Notes under the pieces: model-generated
Database searches by the model: none
Told to the model about the DNA's origin: nothing
The model's input: the letters and a program-made list of their open reading frames with translations, nothing else
Program-made: the position numbers and the translations under genes
Shown here: piece after piece, positions 7,862-16,300 of the stretch
How positions within the stretch are numbered: the stretch's first letter is position 1
How the letters are laid out: each line of letters opens with the position of its first letter
From: a virus
Reading direction: 5' to 3' (one strand)
DNA: 45,829 nucleotides
Virus record (IMG/VR): IMGVR_UViG_3300022929_000055
Span: 1-45,829 of that record

Positions 7862-9978
7862 CGTAAACTATCCGCTCTTGTGTTTATCCTAAAGTCACCC
7901 AGCGACCAATCATCCTGTGTTCCTGTCGTTTGGAACTTCACGCTAACCTGACGACCCTTGGCACGGACACTGACCTTCTCAGTTGTGCTTGTCATCGCAA
8001 ATGGACCTTTTACTGTCTCAGGGGCAGATGGGTACTTGCGTGTGTTCAGGTACAGATCCATCGATGTGTTGGCAGACATGGTGACGTTTGGCACGATCTT
8101 ATCAACCAAATACAGGTTTTCACCTTCAGCAGTAAGTTCGCGCGGTGAGCTTTCGATGTATGCATTCATGGCCGCGCCATTTGCACTTGTGCCTGTTTCG
8201 TGATTGTACAAGAACCCATCAGGGTCAAACGCAAACGGCTCATTTCGAGCGCCGAATGTGTCGTTCCATGTGGTTCTATCCATTGATCCAATCGACCATG
8301 CATTTTCGACATAGTTATATGTGACGTAGCTGTCTGGCTCTGGATTGATCGCAAGTGGATTGTCTTCGCTGACGTAGAACCAAGTGATTTCCTTGAACTG
8401 CTTGTTGTGGCCAACCACCACTTTATCCATGTAGCGATTGATCATACGATCAAAGACATAATACTTAACTGGGCATGACAACTCTTTAACAATACCGTCG
8501 TATGCAAAGAAGTTACGCTCACCCATCCAGAACACGTTGCCGTCGATGCTGATCATTGTGTTTATACCAGCCGCTCCAGCATCTGTGGCCAGTAGACGGA
8601 ATGAGAAGATGAATGGCGCACCCACAAATGTCATGCCGTAGATGGCTTCGTCAGTAGATATGATGGTTTCTTCACGCGCATTGACGATGGCAACGATCTT
8701 TGTGCCAACTTGCAGTCGCTGATCGCCAGCAGTGTTTAGCGCAGTTGGCGCAAACTTGGTAAAGTCTTCTTGTGTAGACCAACGCACCAGCATGTCATCA
8801 ACATCTCCACCACCACCAACGTCATAAGCTTGGCATCCACCAGCTATAAAGTGACGATCTGGGAAAGACACAGTGGTGATACGCGCGACAGATGGAACGC
8901 TTTCTGCGCCAGCAAGTGACGACGCTAAGACAGCGCGATTTCCAATGCCACCAGAAGTATCCCAATAGTATATCGCACCATTACGCACTGTCGCAATCAA
9001 ATCTTCGCCCCAGAGGTTGAGATTCCAAGAGCTGTTGTCCAAGGCAACGTCGGCATTTGCAATAGAACGTGGTGTACCCCAAGCTTCGTTGCCCCAGCCA
9101 CCAACACCCCAACCAAGTGCAGGGTCAGAGCTTTGTGCGCCTAATCCCTCATCAATGCCAATCAGATATTTAATTGCGATGTCATTGCCACCGCCAGACG
9201 CAACGGTAGATGTGGCCGCTGTGGGTAGTTCGATTGTGTATGTGTTAGCTGTTACGACAGTAACCTGATAGCCATAGTAGTCGTTAATCTCATCCGCTGG
9301 AATACCACCGATTGCATCAGCGCCACTGATTGCAACCCAATCGCCAGTCTCAGCGCCATGATCTTCGTCTGTGATTGTGACTGTTGTGCTGCCGTTTGTG
9401 GTAGCTAGTGGGTCAATCAAAACCTGAGTTACTGTTGCGCCATCTGCGTGTGTGTCAGCAGTCGTTCCGTTTGTGCCTCTGGTACAGCCTGTAAGCGTCA
9501 GAGAGCTTATGCCAGTGTAAGTTATGATCTCGTCATCAATTTTGATAACACCAGCACTCAGAAGGCCATCTACGCTTGCTACGTCGATGTCTGTCTCGAC
9601 AGCGTCCAAAACCTCTGTCGTAGTTGTTTGCGTGTCTGACTGATCACGAAGGGGCGTGATGTCGTACAACGCACTATTTAGCAAGATGAAGAGGTGATTG
9701 TGAGTGCCGATTGCCATATAGTCTTCACCATCTGACAAGGCTCTCCAGTATACAGCTTTCCGTGCAATGCCTGTCAGTGAGACAGTATCTTGAGTGACTG
9801 TTCCGCTGGGGTCCAGCTTGGTCATGTCTTCTTTTTGCCATCCACCTATTTTGGTTGGATAGCCATTGCGAAAACGAACTAGGTTACCATCAACCCAAAA
9901 TGGACCATTTTTACCAGCAGCATATTCTGTGATGTCTTTAACAATGCCGGGGTCATATTTTAGGAGTTGTAGCGGCAT
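7858..9978 (-). CDS. putative tail nozzle / tail-stabilisation protein (706 aa)
   Basis: 706 residues with GAGGG six bases before the start. The N-terminal pattern 'LLKYDPGIVKDITEYAAGKNG' then 'W.DG..VRFR.GYPTKIGGWQK' is the signature I associate with the large podoviral tail protein of marine phages that occupies the P22 gp10 / T7 gp12 nozzle position. Residues about 120-270 contain an inserted beta-rich segment with 'IDDEIITYTGISSLTLTGCTRG', which looks like a small adhesin-type repeat domain. The remainder resembles a beta-propeller, with many W and D residues. Its neighbours are an endolysin upstream and small tail proteins downstream. Family identity is by pattern, not by search. Confidence 0.82.
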   Translation of the reverse strand: MPLQLLKYDPGIVKDITEYAAGKNGPFWVDGNLVRFRNGYPTKIGGWQKEDMTKLDPSGTVTQDTVSLTGIARKAVYWRALSDGEDYMAIGTHNHLFILLNSALYDITPLRDQSDTQTTTTEVLDAVETDIDVASVDGLLSAGVIKIDDEIITYTGISSLTLTGCTRGTNGTTADTHADGATVTQVLIDPLATTNGSTTVTITDEDHGAETGDWVAISGADAIGGIPADEINDYYGYQVTVVTANTYTIELPTAATSTVASGGGNDIAIKYLIGIDEGLGAQSSDPALGWGVGGWGNEAWGTPRSIANADVALDNSSWNLNLWGEDLIATVRNGAIYYWDTSGGIGNRAVLASSLAGAESVPSVARITTVSFPDRHFIAGGCQAYDVGGGGDVDDMLVRWSTQEDFTKFAPTALNTAGDQRLQVGTKIVAIVNAREETIISTDEAIYGMTFVGAPFIFSFRLLATDAGAAGINTMISIDGNVFWMGERNFFAYDGIVKELSCPVKYYVFDRMINRYMDKVVVGHNKQFKEITWFYVSEDNPLAINPEPDSYVTYNYVENAWSIGSMDRTTWNDTFGARNEPFAFDPDGFLYNHETGTSANGAAMNAYIESSPRELTAEGENLYLVDKIVPNVTMSANTSMDLYLNTRKYPSAPETVKGPFAMTSTTEKVSVRAKGRQVSVKFQTTGTQDDWSLGDFRINTRADSLR

Positions 9979-9980
9979 CT

Positions 9981-10619
9981 TTAACCCTCAAGCCATGCGT
10001 GGATTTTTTTGGTTTCTTTGATACGATGATCAAGTCCAGTATAACCACCATTTATGCGTTTTGTAAGCTTCTTGATTATATCATCTGTAACGCCTTCATC
10101 ACAAATTTTCCAGAGATTGTTTTTGTTGAAGAACCAAACCGCTGTATCCATCGCGTAATCTTCTTCAAGTTTTGTTGGATCTGTTAGCACTTCTGGTGCT
10201 TTCATATCTGATGCAAAAGCTTTGACGTTGTTATACCCGGTCAACTGGATAAATCCGCGTCCAATGTACAGGCTGGCTTTTTCCTTAGTGTCGTTGCCGA
10301 GCTTGTAGTTTTTGCCACGATTTTCATCAAAGTAAACTTGTTCAGCAAGCGCCTTTGGATTTCGCGCAAAAGGTTCTGCTGTTTTTTCATCTGGGAAACG
10401 ACTAGGCCATACCTTCATCAAGGCATCGACAGAGTAGTTTAGGTTTTCCTTGGTGTATTTAAAAGATCCAGATTCATGGACAACTTGGCCTAGCAAGTGT
10501 GCGCCACGAACTGGTGATAGCTCATAGTATTTTGCAATCCCACGCGCTGTGTTGGGTCCAAATGCACCATCTGCTGTGCATCCACACTTTTCCTGAAGTA
10601 GACGTAATGCCTTGCTCAT
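9981..10619 (-). CDS. GH19-type endolysin (chitinase-like lysozyme)
   Basis: 212 residues. A short N-terminal segment (LLQEKCGCTADGAFGPNTARGI, residues about 7-28) is a peptidoglycan-binding-like motif. The body is a glycoside hydrolase family 19 domain: HES with the predicted catalytic Glu49, the following 'YTKENLNYS' with a second Glu58, 'YIGRGFIQLTGYNN' at 118-131, and a 'LTKRINGGYTGL' near the C-terminus. This enzyme would cleave the glycan strands of peptidoglycan at lysis. No signal peptide is visible, so export would depend on the holin-like gene two positions upstream. GGGAG six bases before ATG. It overlaps its upstream neighbour by four bases. Confidence 0.92.
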   Translation of the reverse strand: MSKALRLLQEKCGCTADGAFGPNTARGIAKYYELSPVRGAHLLGQVVHESGSFKYTKENLNYSVDALMKVWPSRFPDEKTAEPFARNPKALAEQVYFDENRGKNYKLGNDTKEKASLYIGRGFIQLTGYNNVKAFASDMKAPEVLTDPTKLEEDYAMDTAVWFFNKNNLWKICDEGVTDDIIKKLTKRINGGYTGLDHRIKETKKIHAWLEG

Positions 10620-10981
10620 TTCATACTCCCCTTCATATCAAACATGCCTTCGTGGTCACGATTGATGTATTTGAGTTCGTTTTCAAGCAACGCTACACGC
10701 TGCTGTAATGTGGTAATTGCTTTAATAGTAGAAGCAAGCTGCTCATGTTCTTCCCAGATTTCATCAGCTTCATCCCACAAATACTCAATCTCCATAAACG
10801 CATCTTTAACGTCACGCTTGAGATTGACGTTATCTTCGATAGCCATCTTCGATCCAAGCTGGCTAACCGTTTCTTCGAGGCTTGCTATAGTTGCTGCCTG
10901 TTGCGATACCCACCACACACCGCCAGCAAGCTGGATAGCCATTGCCGCGACAAGCGCTATAGGTACTTTCAGGTTTTCCAT
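10616..10981 (-). CDS. spanin-like membrane-anchored coiled-coil protein
   Basis: 121 residues from the ATG at 10981, which shares a base with the TGA of the upstream gene; a GTG at 10984 is a second possible start giving a four-base overlap. One N-terminal membrane segment (PIALVAAMAIQLAGGVWWV) is followed by a long charged coiled coil (residues about 28-105), the topology of an inner-membrane spanin subunit or of a small holin accessory protein. It is placed directly before the endolysin. I see no separate lipoprotein o-spanin with a clear lipobox, so the spanin assignment is a hypothesis. Confidence 0.7.
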   Translation of the reverse strand: MENLKVPIALVAAMAIQLAGGVWWVSQQAATIASLEETVSQLGSKMAIEDNVNLKRDVKDAFMEIEYLWDEADEIWEEHEQLASTIKAITTLQQRVALLENELKYINRDHEGMFDMKGSMK

Positions 10982-11439
10982 CACTTCTTACCGTAATACT
11001 TAGAAACCGCACGATTACCAAACCAGAACGACATAATAGCTGCAAACAAGCCAGCCGTGTTGTCGTCCCAAATTACATTCAAAGCGCCAGCCAAGTCAGC
11101 ACCCTGTTCATTCATCATGGTCATTACAGCCACAATTTTGATGGCCACGAAAAGGCCAAAAAAAGCATAAGTGATGACAGGACGGACTGAACCTCTGAGC
11201 GCATTAACAAATCCACCAGCGTCGATGCTGTCATGCTTATACAATCCTTCTGTTTCTTTAATCTCTGCTTGCTTATCTAATTCTTGTAGCTTGAGTTCAG
11301 ATCGCTTGGTCATCAGATCCATTTCAAGCTGCATCCGCTCAAGGTTGTGTTTGTGTTCTTGCCCAGCTTTGAAGTAGTTCAAAACCTCTGGCAAAAACGA
11401 CGTACCAAACCCCAACAGGCTCCCTAGTAAGGTCATCAT
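10981..11439 (-). CDS. putative 3-TM holin-like protein
   Basis: 152 residues. N-terminal hydrophobic segment (LLGSLLGFGTSFLPEVL), then a charged amphipathic helix with an acidic and basic pattern (residues 25-70), then 'RGSVRPVITYAFFGLFVAIKIV' and 'AGLFAAIMSFWFGNRAVSKYYG', two further membrane segments. The 'RP..TY' and 'FWFG.RA..K' motifs are those I associate with the three-TM holin family of phages and gene transfer agents. The position upstream of the GH19 endolysin supports a holin, which would release the endolysin at the end of infection. Confidence 0.78.
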   Translation of the reverse strand: MMTLLGSLLGFGTSFLPEVLNYFKAGQEHKHNLERMQLEMDLMTKRSELKLQELDKQAEIKETEGLYKHDSIDAGGFVNALRGSVRPVITYAFFGLFVAIKIVAVMTMMNEQGADLAGALNVIWDDNTAGLFAAIMSFWFGNRAVSKYYGKK

Positions 11440-11747
11440 TTGTTAGCTCCCATGTTGCTAAATCCAAAATACGCAGCAGTCACACCAGAAACTGCGACAA
11501 CATAGACAGCAGCTATATCGGCCAACAAATCAGCGGCAGTATCTAAGCCAAGGAATGAAGCCAACACGATCAATAATGGATAGGCCAACATGCCGCTCAA
11601 CGCGAACCATGTCATTCTAAGCTGCGCATCTCGCTTATGGTCAGCATCTTCCATTTGACGCCGACGATCTTCGAGCATGATTTCACGCTCATCTGGGTCT
11701 AGCGTCCCATTTTTATTGAGATCATAATCATCTGATGTCATTTGCAT
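11436..11747 (-). CDS. EF-hand membrane protein of the lysis region
   Basis: 103 residues. Residues 9-20 form a textbook EF-hand loop (DLNKNGTLDPDE: D at 1, N at 3, N at 5, G at 6, L at 8, E at 12). Two predicted membrane segments follow (ALSGMLAYPLLIVLASFLG and IAAVYVVAVSGVTAAYFGF), linked by a short acidic loop. The ATGA overlap with the holin-like gene suggests co-translation. The EF-hand suggests calcium binding; with the membrane segments it could be a calcium-gated or calcium-sensing holin or antiholin, which is inference. The start could also be the ATG two codons later. Confidence 0.75.
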   Translation of the reverse strand: MQMTSDDYDLNKNGTLDPDEREIMLEDRRRQMEDADHKRDAQLRMTWFALSGMLAYPLLIVLASFLGLDTAADLLADIAAVYVVAVSGVTAAYFGFSNMGANK

Positions 11748-11913
11748 ACCTTTCTGCTATGCGCTTATGATGCGTGATTATAACCACTTTTCCAAATTTG
11801 TCATATACAACGTATTGCCCCAACTTATTTGACCTCAACGACGAGGCAAAAGAGTCCCGAATTTTGGTTTTTTCTGAGGACTTTTGCTTTGTTTTTTTCG
11901 GCATAACACGCAT
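11728..11913 (-). CDS. small basic hypothetical protein (61 aa)
   Basis: 61 residues rich in K and R (net strongly basic), with a short beta-like middle (QYVVYDKFGKVVIITHHK). It overlaps the start of the EF-hand gene by 20 bases and may be coupled to it. ATG at 11913 or 11904 are both possible starts; neither has a strong ribosome site. No family recognised. The 75-base gap upstream (11914-11988) holds nothing I can name. Confidence 0.55.
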   Translation of the reverse strand: MRVMPKKTKQKSSEKTKIRDSFASSLRSNKLGQYVVYDKFGKVVIITHHKRIAERYANDIR

Positions 11914-11988
11914 CTTCGGTAGAGAATGTGCCTAATTGATAATGCTCCATGTTACCATTTAACAGATGTATCCAGACCAAAACCCACA

Positions 11989-12456
11989 TCACCAACGCTC
12001 CAGATATACACCTAAATAATATACCCCCAGAATAACACCTGTTGCAGCAAGAGTAATAACAGTAATAGTCTGTATAAGCTCAATTTGTTCTGCACGTTTC
12101 TTTTCCGCTGCTTTCTTGGCTTCTTGCCGTGCTTTTCGTGCTTCAGCTTGCCACTGAATCCACCTGTCCCACTGCCCCGGTCTTCCGTAGAGGCGAATGT
12201 AAGACTCTAATTCTTTGCGTTGTTCTCTAAGCTTTTCGAGTTGTTGGAACTCTTCCCAGTCACCCTCAGATCCACCTGTAATGGCAGTAATCGGACTGTT
12301 CTTTTTCTTTTGAACAGCGTCTTTTAATTCTTCTTCTGCTGTAAGAAATTTCCCTACAGACGCCATAAGGTCTGCACCTTCACGCCCATTTTGGATGCAT
12401 GTGCGAATGACGCTATATGCTGCGTTTGCAGCGGCAATGGTTTCCAAAATTGCCAT
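11989..12456 (-). CDS. coiled-coil / C-terminal membrane protein
   Basis: 155 residues from the ATG at 12456, chosen because it overlaps the TAA of the upstream 53-aa gene (TAATG) and has GGAG eight bases upstream. Residues about 1-40 are an Ala-rich helix (ETIAAANAAYSVIRTCIQNG), residues 60-130 a charged coiled coil with a tryptophan-rich patch (QWDRWIQWQ), and the C-terminus one membrane segment (TVITLAATGVILGVYYLGVYL). I recall similar proteins in other marine phages without known function. A role as a lysis-accessory or membrane-linked virion protein is a guess. Confidence 0.75.
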   Translation of the reverse strand: MAILETIAAANAAYSVIRTCIQNGREGADLMASVGKFLTAEEELKDAVQKKKNSPITAITGGSEGDWEEFQQLEKLREQRKELESYIRLYGRPGQWDRWIQWQAEARKARQEAKKAAEKKRAEQIELIQTITVITLAATGVILGVYYLGVYLERW

Positions 12457-12617
12457 TAGGTCAACTCCAACCTCACTGGACAAACGTAGTCGGGACTCAC
12501 ACGGTAGACCCTATCATAGTATCCGAAGCGCCTAGATCCACAGTCGTAGAAACAGGCTTTGTAAAAGCCAAGTTGAAAACTCTGGCCCCAAGCAACTAGG
12601 ACCAGAGTACAAATCAT
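12456..12617 (-). CDS. 53-aa Cys-containing small protein
   Basis: Found in the gap between two longer genes. 53 residues, starting at ATG 12617 with an ATGA overlap to the upstream gene and ending at a TAA that overlaps the next start (TAATG), so both boundaries are locked by coupling. The N-terminus is a short hydrophobic stretch (MICTLVLVAWGQSF), and there are four cysteines at 3, 22, 26 and 46 (motifs CFYDCGS and YVCPV). It resembles the short secreted 'CxYxC...CP' proteins often found beside lysis genes in marine podoviruses. Export and disulfide formation are inference. Confidence 0.75.
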   Translation of the reverse strand: MICTLVLVAWGQSFQLGFYKACFYDCGSRRFGYYDRVYRVSPDYVCPVRLELT

Positions 12618-12850
12618 TTTCGTTCCACCAGACGATCTAGTTTTTCGTCCAGTCGATCTAACCGATCTAGCACACGATTGATGTCGCTATGCACTTCGGT
12701 TTTTGTGATGTAGTCACGCGCCATTTCTTCGCGCGTTCTATTTAACAGAATTTGGATACGCTGCACCTCGGCATACGCGCTACGAAGAATCCAACCTGTG
12801 AGTCCCAACGCAACGGTAAGCACCGCTGACCACAACATATCCATTTCCAT
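12614..12850 (-). CDS. small single-TM coiled-coil membrane protein
   Basis: 78 residues. One N-terminal membrane segment (MLWSAVLTVALGLTGWIL) is followed by a charged coiled coil with the C-terminal repeat 'LDRLDRLDEKLDRLVERK'. The pattern is that of small phage membrane proteins near holin genes, and it could be an inner-membrane spanin or holin partner. It overlaps its downstream neighbour by ATGA and abuts its upstream one (TAATG). The lysis assignment is from topology and position only. Confidence 0.7.
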   Translation of the reverse strand: MEMDMLWSAVLTVALGLTGWILRSAYAEVQRIQILLNRTREEMARDYITKTEVHSDINRVLDRLDRLDEKLDRLVERK

Positions 12851-13086
12851 TAGTTTACCACTTCAGCCTCTTCGACTTCTTCCGCTGGATTTTCCAACGC
12901 GTCAGCTAATAGTTCAACGAACTTCTGACGCCCAATAGACAGTTGGTCCAAGTTAAACTGAGCGTTGCCCAGCTTACGTTCCAAATCCTGAACGTGGTTC
13001 AGGTATGCCTTTTGAGTGTCGTTCATGTCTTCGACAAAGTATTCTGTGTCGTTGACTGTGATGGGGGTCTTTTCATTTTTTCCCAT
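12850..13086 (-). CDS. small conserved phage protein (DUF6447-like)
   Basis: 78 residues. Begins with a short beta hairpin (PITVNDTEYFVEDM), then 'DTQKAYLNHVQDLERKLGNAQFNLDQL', a helical coiled-coil segment, and an acidic tail (ENPAEEVEEAEVV). The order hairpin, then 'L.hiqdlerkl..', resembles a small family of marine phage proteins annotated DUF6447, recalled not searched. Probably a tail- or head-accessory protein. TAATG-coupled to the next gene. Confidence 0.68.
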   Translation of the reverse strand: MGKNEKTPITVNDTEYFVEDMNDTQKAYLNHVQDLERKLGNAQFNLDQLSIGRQKFVELLADALENPAEEVEEAEVVN

Positions 13087-13108
13087 GCTAGTCTCCTATG
13101 TTAAAGTT

Positions 13109-13330
13109 TTACGAGTTAGCTGCAATCGCAGCGTTAACCGCAGTCATATCTTCCGTTGTCCAGAAGTCTTTTGCAACCATTAGCTGTAGATGCTCTACGT
13201 TGCGTGACACAGTGTCAGCCCAATCGTCATCGTCCATGTCCTCTGGTTGCCCAGCGTTTAGCAAGTCAACAGAGTGACCCATTGCTGTGTAGTGTTGTGC
13301 GATTTCTTCCGCAGTTGGTGTATCAGTCAT
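13109..13330 (-). CDS. small acidic hypothetical protein (73 aa)
   Basis: 73 residues, acidic, with a short run of aspartates (EDMDDDDWADT) and a helical C-terminus. It lies directly downstream of the fibre gene and before the lysis membrane genes, but nothing in the sequence names a function. Possibly a fibre-assembly or tail-accessory factor by position. The start has GGAG nine bases upstream (AAAAGGAGAAAGAC). Confidence 0.6.
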   Translation of the reverse strand: MTDTPTAEEIAQHYTAMGHSVDLLNAGQPEDMDDDDWADTVSRNVEHLQLMVAKDFWTTEDMTAVNAAIAANS

Positions 13331-13358
13331 GTCTTTCTCCTTTTCTGACTGGTTACGA

Positions 13359-16300
13359 TTAAGCGTTTTCTAGGGCAGTGATCCGTGCCTCTAGTTCTTT
13401 GATTGTAGCGACCAAAAGTGGCACTAGCTTGCTTTGGTCAATGCCTTGGTAGACAGGGTTGCCATCTGCATCGACTTCGTTGTGTGTACCTGTCACGGCT
13501 TCTGGAACGATAGCTTGAACCTCATGCGCAATGAAACCATCGACAGTCGTGTCAGGCGTGTTAATGAAATTAAACTGATGCACAGGGATTTGCTTGAGAC
13601 GGTCTGTTGCGCCTGTTAGTTCAACTACGTTTTCTTTTAGACGGTAGTCTGATGATGTGTTGAATGAAGTTGTTGAGGAGTTATGAGTAATGCTCCCCAC
13701 AGACGCATTGCTTGAGTTGTAAAAATCAGCGATTACACCTGTTCCACCAGAGCCAACAGTATCTTTAATCCGCATTCCCGCAGTCGTGCCTCTTGCGTAG
13801 TCAATCGCAACTACACCCGCACTTGGGTTTGACACAGTATTCACAAACAGCTTGCCAGAACTATCAACATATAGCCTAGGATTACCATCCCCATCCGATA
13901 TTACGATTTGGTTGCTTGAGGAGCGGATGTCCAAGCCGCCTTGGTTGCCGTTGTAGCGGCCTAGGATGGTGTTTTTGGTGCCTGTGGTCATAAAGTAACC
14001 AGAAGAGGTTCCTAAATATGTATTGTGTGTGCCTGTGGTATTATAGGCACCCGAACTCTCGCCCATGAAACAGTTAAATTCACCCGAAGTATTAGAGACC
14101 CCAGCCTGATAGCCTATGAGCGTATTTTTCTCGCCTGTGGTGTATCTTCCTGCCTCAACCCCGATAGCAACATTGTATCCTGAAGTGGAAACGTTTTCTA
14201 AAGAATAAGGGCCAATCGCTATGTTTGCGGTGCCAGTAGTATTACTAAACGCAGCCCTATGCCCGACCGCCGTGTTGTTGGCGGCGGTGGTGTGGGAGTA
14301 GAGAGCCTCTTGTCCAACCGCAGTGTTCGAACCACCCGTAGTTATATTACCCAAGGCTGAGTGACCAAGAGCCGTGTTATTACTGCCTGATGTTAAATAA
14401 CGGAAGGGTGGCTGGGCGGCACCCGAGTATGCACCAATACCGACGTTTTGCGCTGCTGATGTTGCGTCATAGCCAACAGCCTGACCTATAAAGACGTTAC
14501 CCGCACCAGAAAAGCTGCCTGAAGCTCCTCGACCAGCGTTGTCACCGATAAAAATACTGCTTCCCGTTGTAGCAGTTGAGTAACGACCCGCAGCAAAACC
14601 GACCCCTACACTGGCAACGCCACCGTTAATACTACCTAAAGCGTTCCAACCAACGGCAACATGAGATGTGCCCGTTGTATTACTCGTCAGTGCTTGGTGC
14701 CCCACGGCTACCTGAGAATGACCAGTCGTTGTGTTGTACAGTGACTGTTTGCCGATAGCCACGTTTTGATAACCTGTTGTGCTAAACCGCATTGCGTTCC
14801 AGCCCATGGCGGTGTTGTCGTTTGCTGTCGTACTTACATATAAAGTAGCCTCGCCAATGCCGACATTATAGGCACCAGTCGTATTACCAAATCCTGAGCC
14901 ATGACCTAAATATGAATTACTAACGCCCGTTGTATTAGTATACCCAGACTGATACCCAACGGCTGTGTTAGAGTTTCCGTTGCTGGAGTTTAAGGCTTGA
15001 TACCCCACTGCGGTGTTGGAGCTGCCTGTAGTGTTGGAGTAGAGGGCATTATCACCTAATGCTGTGTTATTTCCACCAGTAGTGTTGAAACGCAAGGCTT
15101 GAAGTCCAACAGCAGTGTTACGATTACCTGTAGTGTTTGCAAACAGAGTAGAATTGCCAACAGCTACGTTTGATCCTGTAGTGTTAGAACGCAATGCTTG
15201 AGTGCCAAGAGCTGTTGATTGTGTGCCAGTTGTGGTAGCATACGCCGCCTCATAACCTACAGCAGTAAGGCCATAAACATTGTTATTTGATGTATACCCA
15301 GCACGATAACCAAGTGCGGTACTTCCGTTATTGTTAGCGCCACTATGCAGTGCATGATAACCAACAGCAGTGTTACTGGAATTGTTATTGTAATAGAGGC
15401 TTCCGTACCCCAAGGATACGTTATAACTACCAGTAGTGTTATTTACGAAAGACTGGTGCCCTATAGAAGTGTTTTGCGTACCCGTTGTTACGCCATAACC
15501 TGACTGAAAACCCATAGCGACATTTGAATCACCGCTGGTAACAGACTGTAGTGCAAGGCCACCAAACGCTGTGTTATAAGAGCCTGTATTTGTAGCATTA
15601 CCTAGAGCTAAATAACCTACTCCTGTATTGTATCCCCCTGTTGTAACACCACTTAAAGCATAATTACCAAACGCTGCGTTCTGTGTGCCTGTTGTCTGGC
15701 TTTTTAATGCCCAATATCCCGCCGCTGTAAAGTTTGTTCCTGTAGTATTTGCATAAGCAGCCTGATAGCCAACTGCTGTGTTGTTGCTGGCGGTGGTGCT
15801 GTTTCTTAAAGCATCACGACCAAAAGCAGAATTGCTTGCACCAGTTGTGTTTGATACAAGTGAACTAGCGCCCATTGCCACATTGTTTGTGCCTGTGGTA
15901 TTGGCGTACAAAGCACCAACACCGAAAGCGTCAATGCTTGTGCCTGTTGTGTTGCTATAAGCCGCTTGATAGCCCACAGCAGTGTTGCTAGAGGCTGTGG
16001 TGTTGGACAAAAGTGCGTTCGACCCGATAGCTGTGTTATAAGCGCCCGAACTATTTTCACGCAGCGCAATTCGACCAACAGCTACGTTGTTGCTACCAGT
16101 TACCACAGCGCTCAAAGCATTCGACCCAACAGCTACGTTGTCACTACCTGTGGTTAAGTCATCCCCAGCATTAGCCCCAATCGCTACGTTATGCTCACCT
16201 GAAGAATTATCGGAAAGAGCCTGATAGCCCACGGCGGTATTATTAGACGCCGTTGAGGCTGCATCTAAACTTGCACTACCAACTGCAACGTTATTACTGC

